Source: CAZIGM01 sp964538675 (GTDB taxonomy: Bacteria; Bacillota; Bacilli; Tepidibacillales; Tepidibacillaceae). Taken from it: DNA of 24,776 nucleotides. This document shows positions 8,410 through 16,765 of the stretch, piece by piece (the stretch's first letter is position 1; each line of letters opens with the position of its first letter). The stretch is from assembly GCA_964538675.1 (NCBI GenBank), contig CAZIGM010000029.1, positions 1-24,776 of the forward strand. Direction: 5' to 3'. Under the pieces are notes generated by a model that was not told the DNA's origin, did not search any database, and saw only the letters and a list, made by a program, of their open reading frames with translations. The position numbers were made by a program, and so were the translations under genes.

Positions 8410-9105
8410 TTAATTATTGTAATAATAATAGTAATAATTTTCATCATTAATTTCTTTATTATTTAAAATTACTCCTATAACATTAGCTTTAACATTTTCA
8501 AGTAAAGATTTAGCTCTTATCGCTAATTCTTTATTTGTCTTTCCACTATTAACTACTAATAAAACACCATCTATGTAATGAGATAGTATTTGCGCGTCAG
8601 CAACTGCAATTATTGGTGGTGCATCAAAAAGAATATATTCATACTGTTCACTTAATTTTTGAATTAAGGCTTCCATTTTCTTTGATCCTAATATTTCTGC
8701 CGGATTAGGAGGAATTGGACCTGAAGTAAGAACATATAGGTTTGGAACTTCTGTACATTGAATTGCTGTCGAATAATCTTCTAATCCAGCTAAAACATTA
8801 GTTAATCCAAGTCTGTTATGTAACATGAAAAAATTATGTAGAGTTGGTTTACGTAAGTCAGCATCAATTAATAGTACTTTTTTATTATTTTGTGATAATG
8901 CAACTGCGTAATTTGAGATAGTAGTAGATTTCCCTTCTCCAGGTCCTGTACTTGTAACCATTATTGATTTGATAGATCTATCAATACTAGCATATTGAAT
9001 ATTGGTTCTTAAAGTTCTATATGCCTCTGAAATTGGAGACTTAGGATTCCAAATCGTAATAATTTTTGAATCTCTATGTAATTTTTTTTTGGATTTATGC
9101 TTCAT
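8410..9105 (-). CDS. cpsD: BY-family tyrosine-protein kinase CpsD
   Basis: 231 residues, the usual size of the separate Gram-positive BY-kinase. It shows Walker A GPGEGKST (54-61), Walker A' LLIDADLRK (78-86), Walker B YILFDAPP (157-164), the SEAYRTLRTN segment near 26-35 and PPNPAEIL (132-139). The C-terminal tail carries six consecutive tyrosines (224-229), the autophosphorylation cluster. It is cytoplasmic and needs the membrane adaptor CpsC for activity; phosphorylation cycles with CpsB tune polysaccharide chain length and export. The start overlaps the end of cpsC by 11 bases, with GTGAGG just before the ATG inside cpsC. Confidence 0.95.
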   Translation of the reverse strand: MKHKSKKKLHRDSKIITIWNPKSPISEAYRTLRTNIQYASIDRSIKSIMVTSTGPGEGKSTTISNYAVALSQNNKKVLLIDADLRKPTLHNFFMLHNRLGLTNVLAGLEDYSTAIQCTEVPNLYVLTSGPIPPNPAEILGSKKMEALIQKLSEQYEYILFDAPPIIAVADAQILSHYIDGVLLVVNSGKTNKELAIRAKSLLENVKANVIGVILNNKEINDENYYYYYYNN

Positions 9106-9868
9106 TTACCTCACCTCTTTCATTTACATTTAGAACTTTATTTTCATTATGTTTCTTCATATCCTTATCACCTTTAATTACAGGTATTGTTCCTACCACT
9201 GGATAACCTAGTAATCTCTTAATATCATCTTCATTTTTTAGCGTGTTGTCTAAATATTCTTGTAGAAAAACTAAACAAATTGATATCATTAGACCAATTA
9301 TAAAAGAAATGGCAACATTTAATGTTTCATTTGGTCTTACTGGGTTTGGATTAATAATTCCCTTTGCTTCTGTAAGAATCTGAACATTATCTACATTCAT
9401 TATTTTTACAATTTCTTTTTTAAATGTCTCTGCAATTGCATTGGCTAACATTACAGCTTTATAATAATCCGTGTCAATTACATCGATTGATATCACTTGT
9501 GAATTGGCTACAATACTAACCTTAATCTTATTAATCAACTCATCAGTTGTATAATCTAGACCATATTCACTGATTACTATATCTATTATTCTAGGACTCT
9601 TTATTATTACACTATAAGTATTTATTAATTTCAAATCAGTTTGAATATCATTATATGAATATAAACTCTCAATATCTGATTCTTTCTTATTTACTAATAA
9701 TTCAGTCGATGCATTATATACGGGTGTTAACACATAATAGCTGATAAAAACACTAGCTATTACAGCAAGAAAAGTAATAAAGATAACTAACCATATTCTT
9801 TTTTTAATTATGTTGAAAACCTTACGAAGATCAATTTCTATTTCATCTTTTGCTATATTATTTCCCAC
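9095..9868 (-). CDS. cpsC: Wzz/CpsC-type chain-length and kinase-activating membrane protein
   Basis: 257 residues with two membrane helices, about 25-47 and 184-204, and an extracellular loop between. NPVRPNE (175-181) precedes the second helix, as is typical of Wzz-domain polysaccharide co-polymerases. A short cytoplasmic tail follows (GYPVVGTIPV, 221-230) that would contact and activate CpsD. It lacks a fused kinase, so it belongs to the two-protein Gram-positive system (CpsC/CapA/YwqC). The start is GTG with AAGGAGG eight bases upstream; no ATG fits. It is the first gene of the polysaccharide operon and diverges from the TIGR04086 gene over a 192-base promoter region. Confidence 0.92.
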   Translation of the reverse strand: MGNNIAKDEIEIDLRKVFNIIKKRIWLVIFITFLAVIASVFISYYVLTPVYNASTELLVNKKESDIESLYSYNDIQTDLKLINTYSVIIKSPRIIDIVISEYGLDYTTDELINKIKVSIVANSQVISIDVIDTDYYKAVMLANAIAETFKKEIVKIMNVDNVQILTEAKGIINPNPVRPNETLNVAISFIIGLMISICLVFLQEYLDNTLKNEDDIKRLLGYPVVGTIPVIKGDKDMKKHNENKVLNVNERGEVNEA

Positions 9869-9894
9869 AGCTAAATCCTCCTTAGAAAAAATAT

Positions 9895-9926
9895 ATTATA
9901 TTAACTATATACATTGGTTTCCCAAT
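9895..9926 (-). promoter_or_regulatory. putative promoter of the polysaccharide operon
   Basis: On the minus strand a perfect TATAAT lies at 9900-9895, giving a start of transcription near 9888 and a short leader before the GTG at 9868. The expected -35 region (around 9923-9918) reads GGGAAA, a poor match. A small inverted repeat ATTGG-TTTC-CCAAT (9913-9926) overlaps the spacer and -35 and could be an operator. The weak -35 suggests an activated promoter, but this is inference. Confidence 0.35.
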
Positions 9927-9988
9927 ATATTCCTAATAATTGCATATTTTTTTGAAAAATGCAGACACCTTTTATATCTGGATAAAAG

Positions 9989-10026
9989 TTGTACATATTT
10001 ATAATTTATTTGCATAAAATGTACAA
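9989..10026 (+). promoter_or_regulatory. putative promoter with flanking 8-bp inverted repeat
   Basis: TTGTACAT (9989-9996) and ATGTACAA (10019-10026) are perfect inverted repeats. Between them, at 10000-10005, is TATAAT, a good -10 for the TIGR04086 gene starting at 10061. No convincing -35 hexamer is seen 17 bases upstream. A dyad centred on a -10 box is a plausible repressor site; the binding protein is unknown. Confidence 0.35.
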
Positions 10027-10060
10027 ACATTTAGTTCAGATAAATAATGGAGGGATGCAA

Positions 10061-10474
10061 ATGAGTTCAAATGTCGTCACAAGTGAACCGAAGAAATCAT
10101 CATACCCTATTCTTATTGGTTTAACATACACTTTTTCATTAGTAATTATAACAACATTAATATTTGCCTTGATAATTTACTTTACTTCAATATCAGATAA
10201 TAAAATTCCAATAATGAGTCTTATCTCAACTACATTAAGTGTAATAATTGGTGGATTTGTATCAGGAAAAAGAGCTGGAAAAAAAGGATGGCTTTATGGA
10301 GGAATGATAGGATTAATTTATGGAATAGTTCTTGGTGTAATTAGCTTTCTTGCTTTTAATGTACATATTGACCTTCGATATCTTGTTCTTGTATTAATAA
10401 GCTTTATATCTGGCTCACTTGGTGGGATTCTTGGTATTAATTATAGTGATAATATAGAAGAAAAAAGAGGTTGA
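10061..10474 (+). CDS. TIGR04086/YrzE-like small membrane protein
   Basis: 137 residues, almost entirely membrane: four helices at about 16-40, 50-65, 75-98 and 105-125, with glycine-rich turns such as GGFVSGKRAGKKGW between helices 2 and 3. This matches the TIGR04086 family, which lies beside yajC in many Clostridia and as YrzE in Bacillus. The function is unknown; a role connected with membrane or protein export can only be guessed from the neighbour. An in-frame extension back to 9989 is rejected because GGAGGG (10049-10054) stands six bases before the ATG at 10061. The gene converges on yajC and its stop codon lies inside the shared terminator stem. Confidence 0.82.
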   Translation: MSSNVVTSEPKKSSYPILIGLTYTFSLVIITTLIFALIIYFTSISDNKIPIMSLISTTLSVIIGGFVSGKRAGKKGWLYGGMIGLIYGIVLGVISFLAFNVHIDLRYLVLVLISFISGSLGGILGINYSDNIEEKRG

Positions 10475-10505
10475 CTCGTAAACCGTGAGTCAACCCTCTT
10501 TTTCA
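10461..10505. terminator. two-way Rho-independent terminator between convergent genes
   Basis: The left arm AGAGG-TTGACTC (10466-10477) pairs with GAGTCAA-C-CCTCT (10487-10499) with one bulged C and a 9-base loop. A-rich sequence precedes it and a T-run (10499-10503) follows, so it should work in both directions. The TGA of the TIGR04086 gene (10472-10474) is part of the left arm. Confidence 0.85.
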
Positions 10506-10532
10506 TATGTAGCATATGCCTTAACTATGTTA

Positions 10533-10838
10533 TTATTCTTCTACAACGCTATTAATTGATGAACGATCCAAAGTTAATACACTATTATCGCTTACGCGTA
10601 ATGATACAATATCATCTGTCATTTCAACAATTGTTCCATGAATACCACCTATAGTTACTATCTTGTCGTTAACCTTTAAAGAATTCAATAGTACATTTCT
10701 TTTCTTATTACGCTTAGATTGGGGACGAATCAATAGAAAATAAAAGATTGCTCCCATTATTACTAACCAACCAATAGAATAAATAGCACTGCTTCCTGTA
10801 GTTGCTTCTGGTGTCACTGCTGTAGCCAAATTTAGCAT
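10533..10838 (-). CDS. yajC: preprotein translocase subunit YajC
   Basis: 101 residues, the normal YajC length. It has one transmembrane helix (about 20-39, IYSIGWLVIMGAIFYFLLI) followed directly by the family signature RPQSKRNKKR. A small cytoplasmic domain follows with LKVNDKIVTIGGIHGTIVEM. YajC is an accessory of the SecYEG-SecDF protein export machinery. GGGAGGG lies six bases before the ATG. It is downstream of tgt in the conserved queA-tgt-yajC order, separated by 40 bases that contain a small hairpin (TTCTATA-AAA-TATAGAA, 10852-10868) just before the ribosome site. It shares the terminator at 10461-10505 with the convergent gene. Confidence 0.96.
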   Translation of the reverse strand: MLNLATAVTPEATTGSSAIYSIGWLVIMGAIFYFLLIRPQSKRNKKRNVLLNSLKVNDKIVTIGGIHGTIVEMTDDIVSLRVSDNSVLTLDRSSINSVVEE

Positions 10839-10878
10839 GAAATTCCCTCCCTTCTATAAAATATAGAATATCAAAAAA

Positions 10879-12012
10879 TTAATAAGAAAGTAACTGATTT
10901 CTTTCATATTTTGCAAAAAACTCTTCTTTAAACTCTAAAAGTCTTTCATCAAGAATTGCTTGTCTAATATTACTCATTAAGTTTAACAGAAAATATAAGT
11001 TATGATAAGTAGTAAGCCTTAAACCAAAAATTTCATCTGCTTTAAGTAAATGACGTATATAAGCTCTAGAATAATTTTGGCACGTATAGCAATTACAATT
11101 AGGATCAAGTGGAGCAAAATCTTTAGCATATTTAGCATTTTTTATTACAATTCTACCATGGCTTGTCATAGTTGTACCATTTCTTGCTATTCTCGTAGGT
11201 AAGACACAATCAAACATATCTATTCCACGTATAACTCCGTCAAATAACGATAATGGGTCACCAACCCCCATCAAATACCTAGGTTTATTATTTGGAAGTA
11301 AAGGTGTTGTATATTCTAATACTTCATTCATCAGTTCCTTTGGTTCACCAACACTTAATCCACCTACCGCATAGCCAGGAAAATCAAGAGACGTTAATTC
11401 TTTTGCACTTTGTTCCCTCAAATCTCTATACATTCCCCCTTGTACAATCCCGAATAGGGCTTGTTTAGTAGGATTACTATGAGATATTAAACATCTTTCC
11501 GCCCACCTTGAAGTACGCTCCAAAGAATTTTTAACATAATCCCTATCTGCAGGGTAAGGTGGACATTCATCAAAAGCCATTATAATATCTGCTCCTAATG
11601 CGTTTTGAATTTCAACTGACTTTTCAGGAGATATAAATAATTTATCACCACTTAAATGATTACGAAAGTGTACTCCTTCTTCTGTTATATTCCGCATCTC
11701 ACTTAAACTAAATACCTGAAACCCTCCACTATCCGTTAGTATAGGGCGATTCCAATTCATGAATTTATGAAGACCGCCTGCTTCTTCAATTAGTTGATGT
11801 CCAGGTCTTATAAATAAATGATATGTATTGCTCAAAATTATTTGGGCATTTATCTCAAGTAGTTCTTCAGGACTCATTGCTTTTACTGAAGCTTGCGTAC
11901 CTACTGGCATGAAAATAGGTGTTTCTATAATTCCATGTGGTGTATGAAGCTTACCTAACCTCGCACCAGTCTTTTTATCTTTCTTTATTAGTTCATATGT
12001 AATAGCTGACAT
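10879..12012 (-). CDS. tgt: queuine/preQ1 tRNA-ribosyltransferase
   Basis: 377 residues, full length. It exchanges guanine-34 of GUN-anticodon tRNAs for preQ1. Visible: the substrate-binding DSGGFQVFSL (94-103, Asp94 the likely acid/base), QGG (191-193), GGLSVGEPK (217-225), PRYLMGVGDP (244-253), the nucleophile region GIDMFDCVLPTR (263-274) and the zinc site Cys305, Cys307, Cys310 and His336. The start matches family N-termini (YELIK...TPIFMPVGTQASVK). The ribosome site is odd: GAGGAAGG is about 15 bases before the ATG, farther than elsewhere in this window, and no in-frame start lies closer. It follows queA by 31 bases and is almost certainly co-transcribed. Confidence 0.97.
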   Translation of the reverse strand: MSAITYELIKKDKKTGARLGKLHTPHGIIETPIFMPVGTQASVKAMSPEELLEINAQIILSNTYHLFIRPGHQLIEEAGGLHKFMNWNRPILTDSGGFQVFSLSEMRNITEEGVHFRNHLSGDKLFISPEKSVEIQNALGADIIMAFDECPPYPADRDYVKNSLERTSRWAERCLISHSNPTKQALFGIVQGGMYRDLREQSAKELTSLDFPGYAVGGLSVGEPKELMNEVLEYTTPLLPNNKPRYLMGVGDPLSLFDGVIRGIDMFDCVLPTRIARNGTTMTSHGRIVIKNAKYAKDFAPLDPNCNCYTCQNYSRAYIRHLLKADEIFGLRLTTYHNLYFLLNLMSNIRQAILDERLLEFKEEFFAKYERNQLLSY

Positions 12013-12043
12013 TATTTTTTTACTCGATCCTTCCTCTTATTTC

Positions 12044-13072
12044 TTATTCAATAAACATTGCATCTCCAAAGCTATAAAAACGATATTTATTTTTGATTGC
12101 TTCATGATAAGCATTTATTATATTCTCTCTACCTGCTAATGCACTTACTAGCATAATCAATGAAGATTTTGGTAAGTGAAAATTTGTTATCATACTATCA
12201 ATAGCATTAAATTTATATCCTGGATAAATAAAGATATCTGTCCACCCACTCTTTTCTTGAAAGCTTTCTATTTCCTTATTATATACTGTTTCTAATGTTC
12301 TTACAGAAGTTGTTCCTACTGCTACTATTTTTTTACTATTCTTTTTAATATTATTCAATTGATCTGCAGCTTCTTTTGAAAGAGAATAAAATTCAGAATG
12401 CATTTTGTGCTCTTCAATATTTTCAACACTGACGGGTCTAAATGTCCCTAAACCAACATGTAAAGTTATATATAAAATATTAACCCCTTTATTTTTAATC
12501 TCTTCTAATAGCTTGTCAGTAAAATGAAGACCAGCGGTAGGAGCAGCGGAAGAGCCGATTTCCTTCGCATATACAGTTTGATATCTCTCTTTATCTTCAA
12601 GCTGTTCTTTTATATATGGTGGTAAGGGCATATTTCCTAACTTATCTAAAATCTCATTGAAAATACCCTTGTACTTAAATCTAATTATTCTTCCTCCAGC
12701 TTCAGTGTTCTCTTCAACGATTCCCGTAAGCAACCCTTCTCCAAAGATAATTTCATGGTCTATTCCAAGTCTTTTACCTGGTCTAACAAGTGTTTCCCAC
12801 CTATCGTTATCTAATTGTTTTAATAAAAGGACTTCAACATTTGCACCTGTTCCTTTTTTAATCCCAAACAAACGTGCAGGGAGAACCTTAGTATTATTCA
12901 ATACCAAAGCATCTCCCGGATTAAAATAATCTATAATTTCTTTAAAATAACGATGTTTTATTTCTCCATTATTACGATTTAATACTAACAGTCTTGATTT
13001 GTCACGCACTTTCAATGGTGTCTGTGCTACCAGCTCTTCAGGTAAATTAAAATCAAATAAATCTATATTCAT
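12044..13072 (-). CDS. queA: S-adenosylmethionine:tRNA ribosyltransferase-isomerase
   Basis: 342 residues, full length. It adds the ribosyl part of S-adenosylmethionine to preQ1 in tRNA to make epoxyqueuosine, the step after Tgt. Characteristic stretches are FDFNLPEELVAQTP near the N-terminus, LVLNNTKVLPARL, LLKQLDNDRWETLVRPGKR, SSAAPTAGLHFT, LHVGLGTFRPV and ITNFHLPKSSLIMLVSALAGRE. The in-frame ATG at 13081 is rejected: AAGG would touch it, whereas AAGGA stands eight bases before the ATG at 13072 and that N-terminus matches the family. It is the first gene of a queA-tgt-yajC group. Directly upstream lie two 78-bp tandem repeats, which would form part of its leader if transcription starts farther up. 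Confidence 0.97.
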   Translation of the reverse strand: MNIDLFDFNLPEELVAQTPLKVRDKSRLLVLNRNNGEIKHRYFKEIIDYFNPGDALVLNNTKVLPARLFGIKKGTGANVEVLLLKQLDNDRWETLVRPGKRLGIDHEIIFGEGLLTGIVEENTEAGGRIIRFKYKGIFNEILDKLGNMPLPPYIKEQLEDKERYQTVYAKEIGSSAAPTAGLHFTDKLLEEIKNKGVNILYITLHVGLGTFRPVSVENIEEHKMHSEFYSLSKEAADQLNNIKKNSKKIVAVGTTSVRTLETVYNKEIESFQEKSGWTDIFIYPGYKFNAIDSMITNFHLPKSSLIMLVSALAGRENIINAYHEAIKNKYRFYSFGDAMFIE

Positions 13073-13094
13073 AGTTTCCATCCTTCTTATGTCA

Positions 13095-13250
13095 ATAAAG
13101 CCGAACTTAGTTCTGTTTCACAGAACTTAGTGAGACTTATCCTAAATTCAACTAATTCTTTATGAGATTTGGATAAAGCCGAACTTAGTTCTGTTTCACA
13201 GAACTTAGTGAGACTTATCCTATATTCAACTAATTCTATATGAGATTTGG
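13095..13250. repeat. two tandem 78-bp repeats, each with a hairpin
   Basis: Unit 1 is 13095-13172 and unit 2 is 13173-13250, differing at only two positions by eye. Each begins ATAAAGCCGAACTTAG, contains AGTTCTG-TTTCA-CAGAACT (7-bp stem) and continues GTGAGACTTATCC and GAGATTTGG. The flanks AGCCGAACTT and GTGAGACTTATCCTAAATTC also occur at 24382-24444 around a different hairpin. This is therefore a dispersed element, here duplicated in tandem, between the spoIID-like stop and the queA start. Confidence 0.9.
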
Positions 13251-13277
13251 ATACAACTTTGATTAATAATCTCTTTA

Positions 13278-15413
13278 TTAGTATATTTGTTTAATAAAAA
13301 TATTATTGTAATAGTATTCCAATATCTGTTGATAGGTATACCCTGCTTCAGCCATACCCTTTGCACCCCATTGAGACATACCTGTGCCGTGTCCTAAGCC
13401 TTGTCCATGTATTATGTAACTCTGTTCTTTTGTTGCTACTCTAATAATATTATCTTTATCTAAAATCATATATTCTTCCTGATTATTATTAGCATTAGAC
13501 AGAACAGAAATACCATCAGCAGATTGTAAATATAGTTGATTATCCATATTCACAGATGATTCCGTAACCCCACCAGCACCTAATATCTGAACCCTGCCTG
13601 TCTGTTCTATTTCAAAAAGAGAGCTCTGAACACCAACAGATAAACCTCCTAGTAACGTACGATAATAATCAGGATATTTGACAGGAATAGATGTATTACC
13701 ATCAGCTAATAATGTAACCCTTCCAGAGGGTCCTTGTTGAGATATTTTTAAATCTAATATTGGTTTAGTAAAATCGATAGCAGAATCTAATTGATAATGA
13801 TTTACATTTTGCGTTATAAAGTCGGCAGATAACGGACCAGCTATCCATGAATAAGAATTATTCTCTTTAACAGTATCTAATATAACAACCTCTTGCCCAA
13901 ATGACAAGGTTGTAAGTACATCAAAATAATACGTGCTTGGACCAACGCGTAAATTAACCTTATCATCATTTAATATACCATAAGATAATCCTAATGTATT
14001 TTTTTTAGATAATAGATTAATAAAATCACTTCTTACATAGCCAGTATTACCGTCTGAAAGCACTATAAAATACCAATTCATAGCTTTGGTTTGAGCCAAC
14101 TCATCCCACGTAGAAGGCTTTACAGAAGTAAAAGGTATATTATCTCCCCATACCTCTGTCCCATGAGATGTTGTTCCACCAGCATTTGAAGAATAGAATG
14201 CAGTGATTGGATTATTATTATATGTTATTATAGTTCCTTTAGTTTCATCCACTGCTAGTCTAATTGAATTTGTTTCTTTATCAACACCGTAATAAGCCTG
14301 ATCTGCAGTTGTATCATATATATTAGCAATAGGATTTCTTGAATTTATCAATTTTTGATAAGCAAATGTTCTAGCTGCAACAGCTTGAGCTTTAAGTGCT
14401 TCTAAAGGCCAACTGTTATACATTTCTGATCCAACTACTGAATACAAATACGTATCTAGTGGAAGATGGTTAACTACAGCAAGCTCATTATTATATAGCT
14501 GAATATATATTTCTCCTCTATATCTTAATGAATTCCCTTGATACTTACGCTCATCAATCTTAATATAAGAATTATCTGTTTTTGATGTTAGATTTATTAA
14601 ACTTTGTTTAGAAAATGACATCAAGCTATTTTTAATAATAGTATTGCTAACAATGTTTCCTGTTTCCTTATAGATTACATAAGAGTCACTATTTGCTTCC
14701 AAAATATTAATCCCTACAAATTGCTGCTGCAAAGATTGTTTTAATTGTTGATGCTCAACTGTTGTTGCTGAATCCCCTACCCATACTTGATACTCCCAAA
14801 TTCCATTATTATAAACCTGTGCCACATAAGAATTAAAGCCTCTATTATTTATTTCATTAACCTTCAAAAGTGCATCATTCTTATTACTATATGTTCCAAA
14901 AGACCAATGTAAATTACCGATAATCTTGCTCGTAATTTTGAGTTCATTTGTTATTGCCTGTTGAACTTCATAAGTATTTGTGATTGTTTCATAGCTTCCA
15001 ACTGTTACCCTATAATTATCTATATTATTTTTTTTAATAACCTCTACAATTGGCTCTAAATTTATCTCTTCAATATTTTTTATTCTTTCAACTATATTTA
15101 TAACCTCTACTAAATTAGTAGATTCTAATACTAGCAAAGAATAGCGATCATATTGAATTCCAATTTTTTCATCATTCATAGAATTATATATAAATGGCGA
15201 TAAATTAACGCTTGAACTACTGGTTAATATTAATCCTAAAGAACTACTAGCAGTAATTTTCCCTTCATAATCTGACTGATCATTTAATAGCATAACCTTA
15301 ATTTCATTTAAGCTTTGAGATTGAACAGCAGATGGTATTACAGAAATAGAAAATAAACCAACAATCATCAATACAATAAATATTTTTTTTGATGCTTTTC
15401 TATGAAGATACAT
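13278..15413 (-). CDS. secreted SpoIID/LytB-domain protein with SPOR-like and SH3-like parts
   Basis: 711 residues. A signal peptide (about 1-34, with AVQSQS at the likely cut) is followed by a region with SPOR-like repeats (about 133-225, including HWSFGTYSNKNDALLKVNEI). The first half of SpoIID follows (about 298-435, PLEALKAQAVAARTFAY), then an SH3-like stretch (about 449-535, DKVNLRVGPSTYY), then the second half with the family signature GLGHGTGMSQWGAKGMA (672-688). SpoIID proteins are lytic transglycosylases acting on denuded glycan strands in spore engulfment; SPOR domains bind such strands. The ATG at 15413 is preferred over TTG at 15422 because AAAGG is nine bases before it. It lies next to queA, as in many Clostridia. 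A spore-linked role is likely but it is probably not the engulfment SpoIID itself, being about twice as long. Confidence 0.87.
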   Translation of the reverse strand: MYLHRKASKKIFIVLMIVGLFSISVIPSAVQSQSLNEIKVMLLNDQSDYEGKITASSSLGLILTSSSSVNLSPFIYNSMNDEKIGIQYDRYSLLVLESTNLVEVINIVERIKNIEEINLEPIVEVIKKNNIDNYRVTVGSYETITNTYEVQQAITNELKITSKIIGNLHWSFGTYSNKNDALLKVNEINNRGFNSYVAQVYNNGIWEYQVWVGDSATTVEHQQLKQSLQQQFVGINILEANSDSYVIYKETGNIVSNTIIKNSLMSFSKQSLINLTSKTDNSYIKIDERKYQGNSLRYRGEIYIQLYNNELAVVNHLPLDTYLYSVVGSEMYNSWPLEALKAQAVAARTFAYQKLINSRNPIANIYDTTADQAYYGVDKETNSIRLAVDETKGTIITYNNNPITAFYSSNAGGTTSHGTEVWGDNIPFTSVKPSTWDELAQTKAMNWYFIVLSDGNTGYVRSDFINLLSKKNTLGLSYGILNDDKVNLRVGPSTYYFDVLTTLSFGQEVVILDTVKENNSYSWIAGPLSADFITQNVNHYQLDSAIDFTKPILDLKISQQGPSGRVTLLADGNTSIPVKYPDYYRTLLGGLSVGVQSSLFEIEQTGRVQILGAGGVTESSVNMDNQLYLQSADGISVLSNANNNQEEYMILDKDNIIRVATKEQSYIIHGQGLGHGTGMSQWGAKGMAEAGYTYQQILEYYYNNIFIKQIY

Positions 15414-15496
15414 ACCAGACAACCTTTCATTTCATTTTTTCTCAAATTAAAATTTTCGACATTAATCTATATTATTCTGCAATAAAAAAGCGGATG

Positions 15497-15505
15497 ATTA
15501 TACCA
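15497..15505 (-). promoter_or_regulatory. extended -10 promoter of the SpoIID-like gene
   Basis: On the minus strand the sequence TGGTATAAT (15505-15497) is an extended -10 box, giving a start near 15490 and a leader of about 75 bases before the ATG at 15413. No good -35 is seen at 17 bases, which an extended -10 can tolerate. Confidence 0.5.
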
Positions 15506-15555
15506 TTTAAGAAGGACTCGACTTTACAAGTATTTGTAGTTTTAATATTAATAGA

Positions 15556-16737
15556 CTAATACGCTTTTTCTAATATATTAATAACATCTTGATACGTGGC
15601 TTCCTTAGGATTAAAGATAATAGCCCCATCATTAATTGCGGTCATTGCAACTCTATCAAAATCTTCCCTCTTAACACCTGCCTCACTTAATCTAGTTGGA
15701 AGATTAGCTTTATTATTATAATAGCTAATATAGTCACGAACTGTTTCAAGTAGCTTTAAGGCTCTATCTGCTTTTGATGTGGCAGCATAAACCTCTGCTC
15801 CAGCTAACGGAAGTAATAACTCTTCATAGGAGTCAGCTAAAACATCCATATTGTATTCAATTCCGTATGGTAACAAAATTGCCATGGCATCACCATGCGG
15901 AACATGACAAACACCACCTAATGAATGTCCAATCGCGTGGATAAGACCAACCATTGAATTTGAAAAGGATACTCCGGCCATTAGGGATGCATTAGCCATT
16001 GCTATTCTAGCCTCTTCATCTTTGCCATCTTTGACGGCTCTAGGTAAATATTCTCTAATTAAATTAATAGCCGCCATTGCATATGCATCGCTTAAAGGAT
16101 TTTTTTGAATACATGTATAAGCCTCAATTGCATGAACTAATGCATCCATACCGGTTGAAGCGGTTATTTTAGCAGGTAATGAAGTAGTCATTCTTGGATC
16201 TAATACTGCTACATCAGGAAGTAACTTGTAGGAAACAAACTCCATTTTTACATCTTTATCAGGATTAGCAATTACTGCTACTAGGGTTACTTCAGAACCC
16301 GTACCAGCAGTAGTAGGGACAACAATAAATGGCTGTTGTTTGTTTGTTAAAATCTCTGCACCCATAAAGTTTAATATATCATCCGTATTCTCTGTAATAA
16401 CTATATTTAATCCCTTCGCAGTATCAATAACCGAGCCCCCACCAATAGCTATTATAGAATCGCAGTTATTTTTTCTATAAATTCTTGCTATATCGTTAAC
16501 AACTTTTATTGAGGAATCTGCAGGAATATCTTCATATAAAGCACCAACAGTAATATCTGAACCTTTAAAAGCAGTTAAAACCTGCTCTACAATTCCTAGT
16601 TGAACTAGCATAGCATTAGTAAGAACAATTGGATTTTTAGCACCTAAATTTTTTAATTCAAAAGGAATATTTTCTAACGCTTTTTTACCTGAAAGGATTT
16701 TCACAGAATTCAAAAATTCATAATATGAAGGAATCAA
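15556..16737 (-). CDS. iron-containing alcohol dehydrogenase
   Basis: 393 residues from the chosen start, normal for group III alcohol dehydrogenases. The NAD-binding GGGSVIDTAKG and PTTAGTGSEVT are visible. The metal-ligand His positions of the family are in LVHAIEAYT, GLIHAIGHSLGG and CHVPHGDAMAILLP. These enzymes interconvert alcohols and aldehydes with NAD(P)H; the substrate cannot be told. An open frame reaches back to a TTG at 16776, but GGAGAGG lies six bases before the TTG at 16737, and the protein then starts MIPSYYEFLNSVKI, as relatives do. The SCP2-like gene ends 28 bases upstream, so the two form an operon. It ends without an obvious terminator before the SpoIID-like promoter. Confidence 0.9.
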   Translation of the reverse strand: MIPSYYEFLNSVKILSGKKALENIPFELKNLGAKNPIVLTNAMLVQLGIVEQVLTAFKGSDITVGALYEDIPADSSIKVVNDIARIYRKNNCDSIIAIGGGSVIDTAKGLNIVITENTDDILNFMGAEILTNKQQPFIVVPTTAGTGSEVTLVAVIANPDKDVKMEFVSYKLLPDVAVLDPRMTTSLPAKITASTGMDALVHAIEAYTCIQKNPLSDAYAMAAINLIREYLPRAVKDGKDEEARIAMANASLMAGVSFSNSMVGLIHAIGHSLGGVCHVPHGDAMAILLPYGIEYNMDVLADSYEELLLPLAGAEVYAATSKADRALKLLETVRDYISYYNNKANLPTRLSEAGVKREDFDRVAMTAINDGAIIFNPKEATYQDVINILEKAY

Positions 16738-16765
16738 AATAAACCTCTCCTTAATTGTTATTTTC

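Noticed and set aside
13095..13250. CRISPR-like repeat array
   Set aside because: The two 78-base units are contiguous with no spacers, and no cas genes are near.
13073..13277. preQ1 riboswitch upstream of queA
   Set aside because: The spacer is filled by the 78-bp repeats; no preQ1 aptamer pattern (short stem with an A-rich tail pairing into the loop near the ribosome site) is seen.
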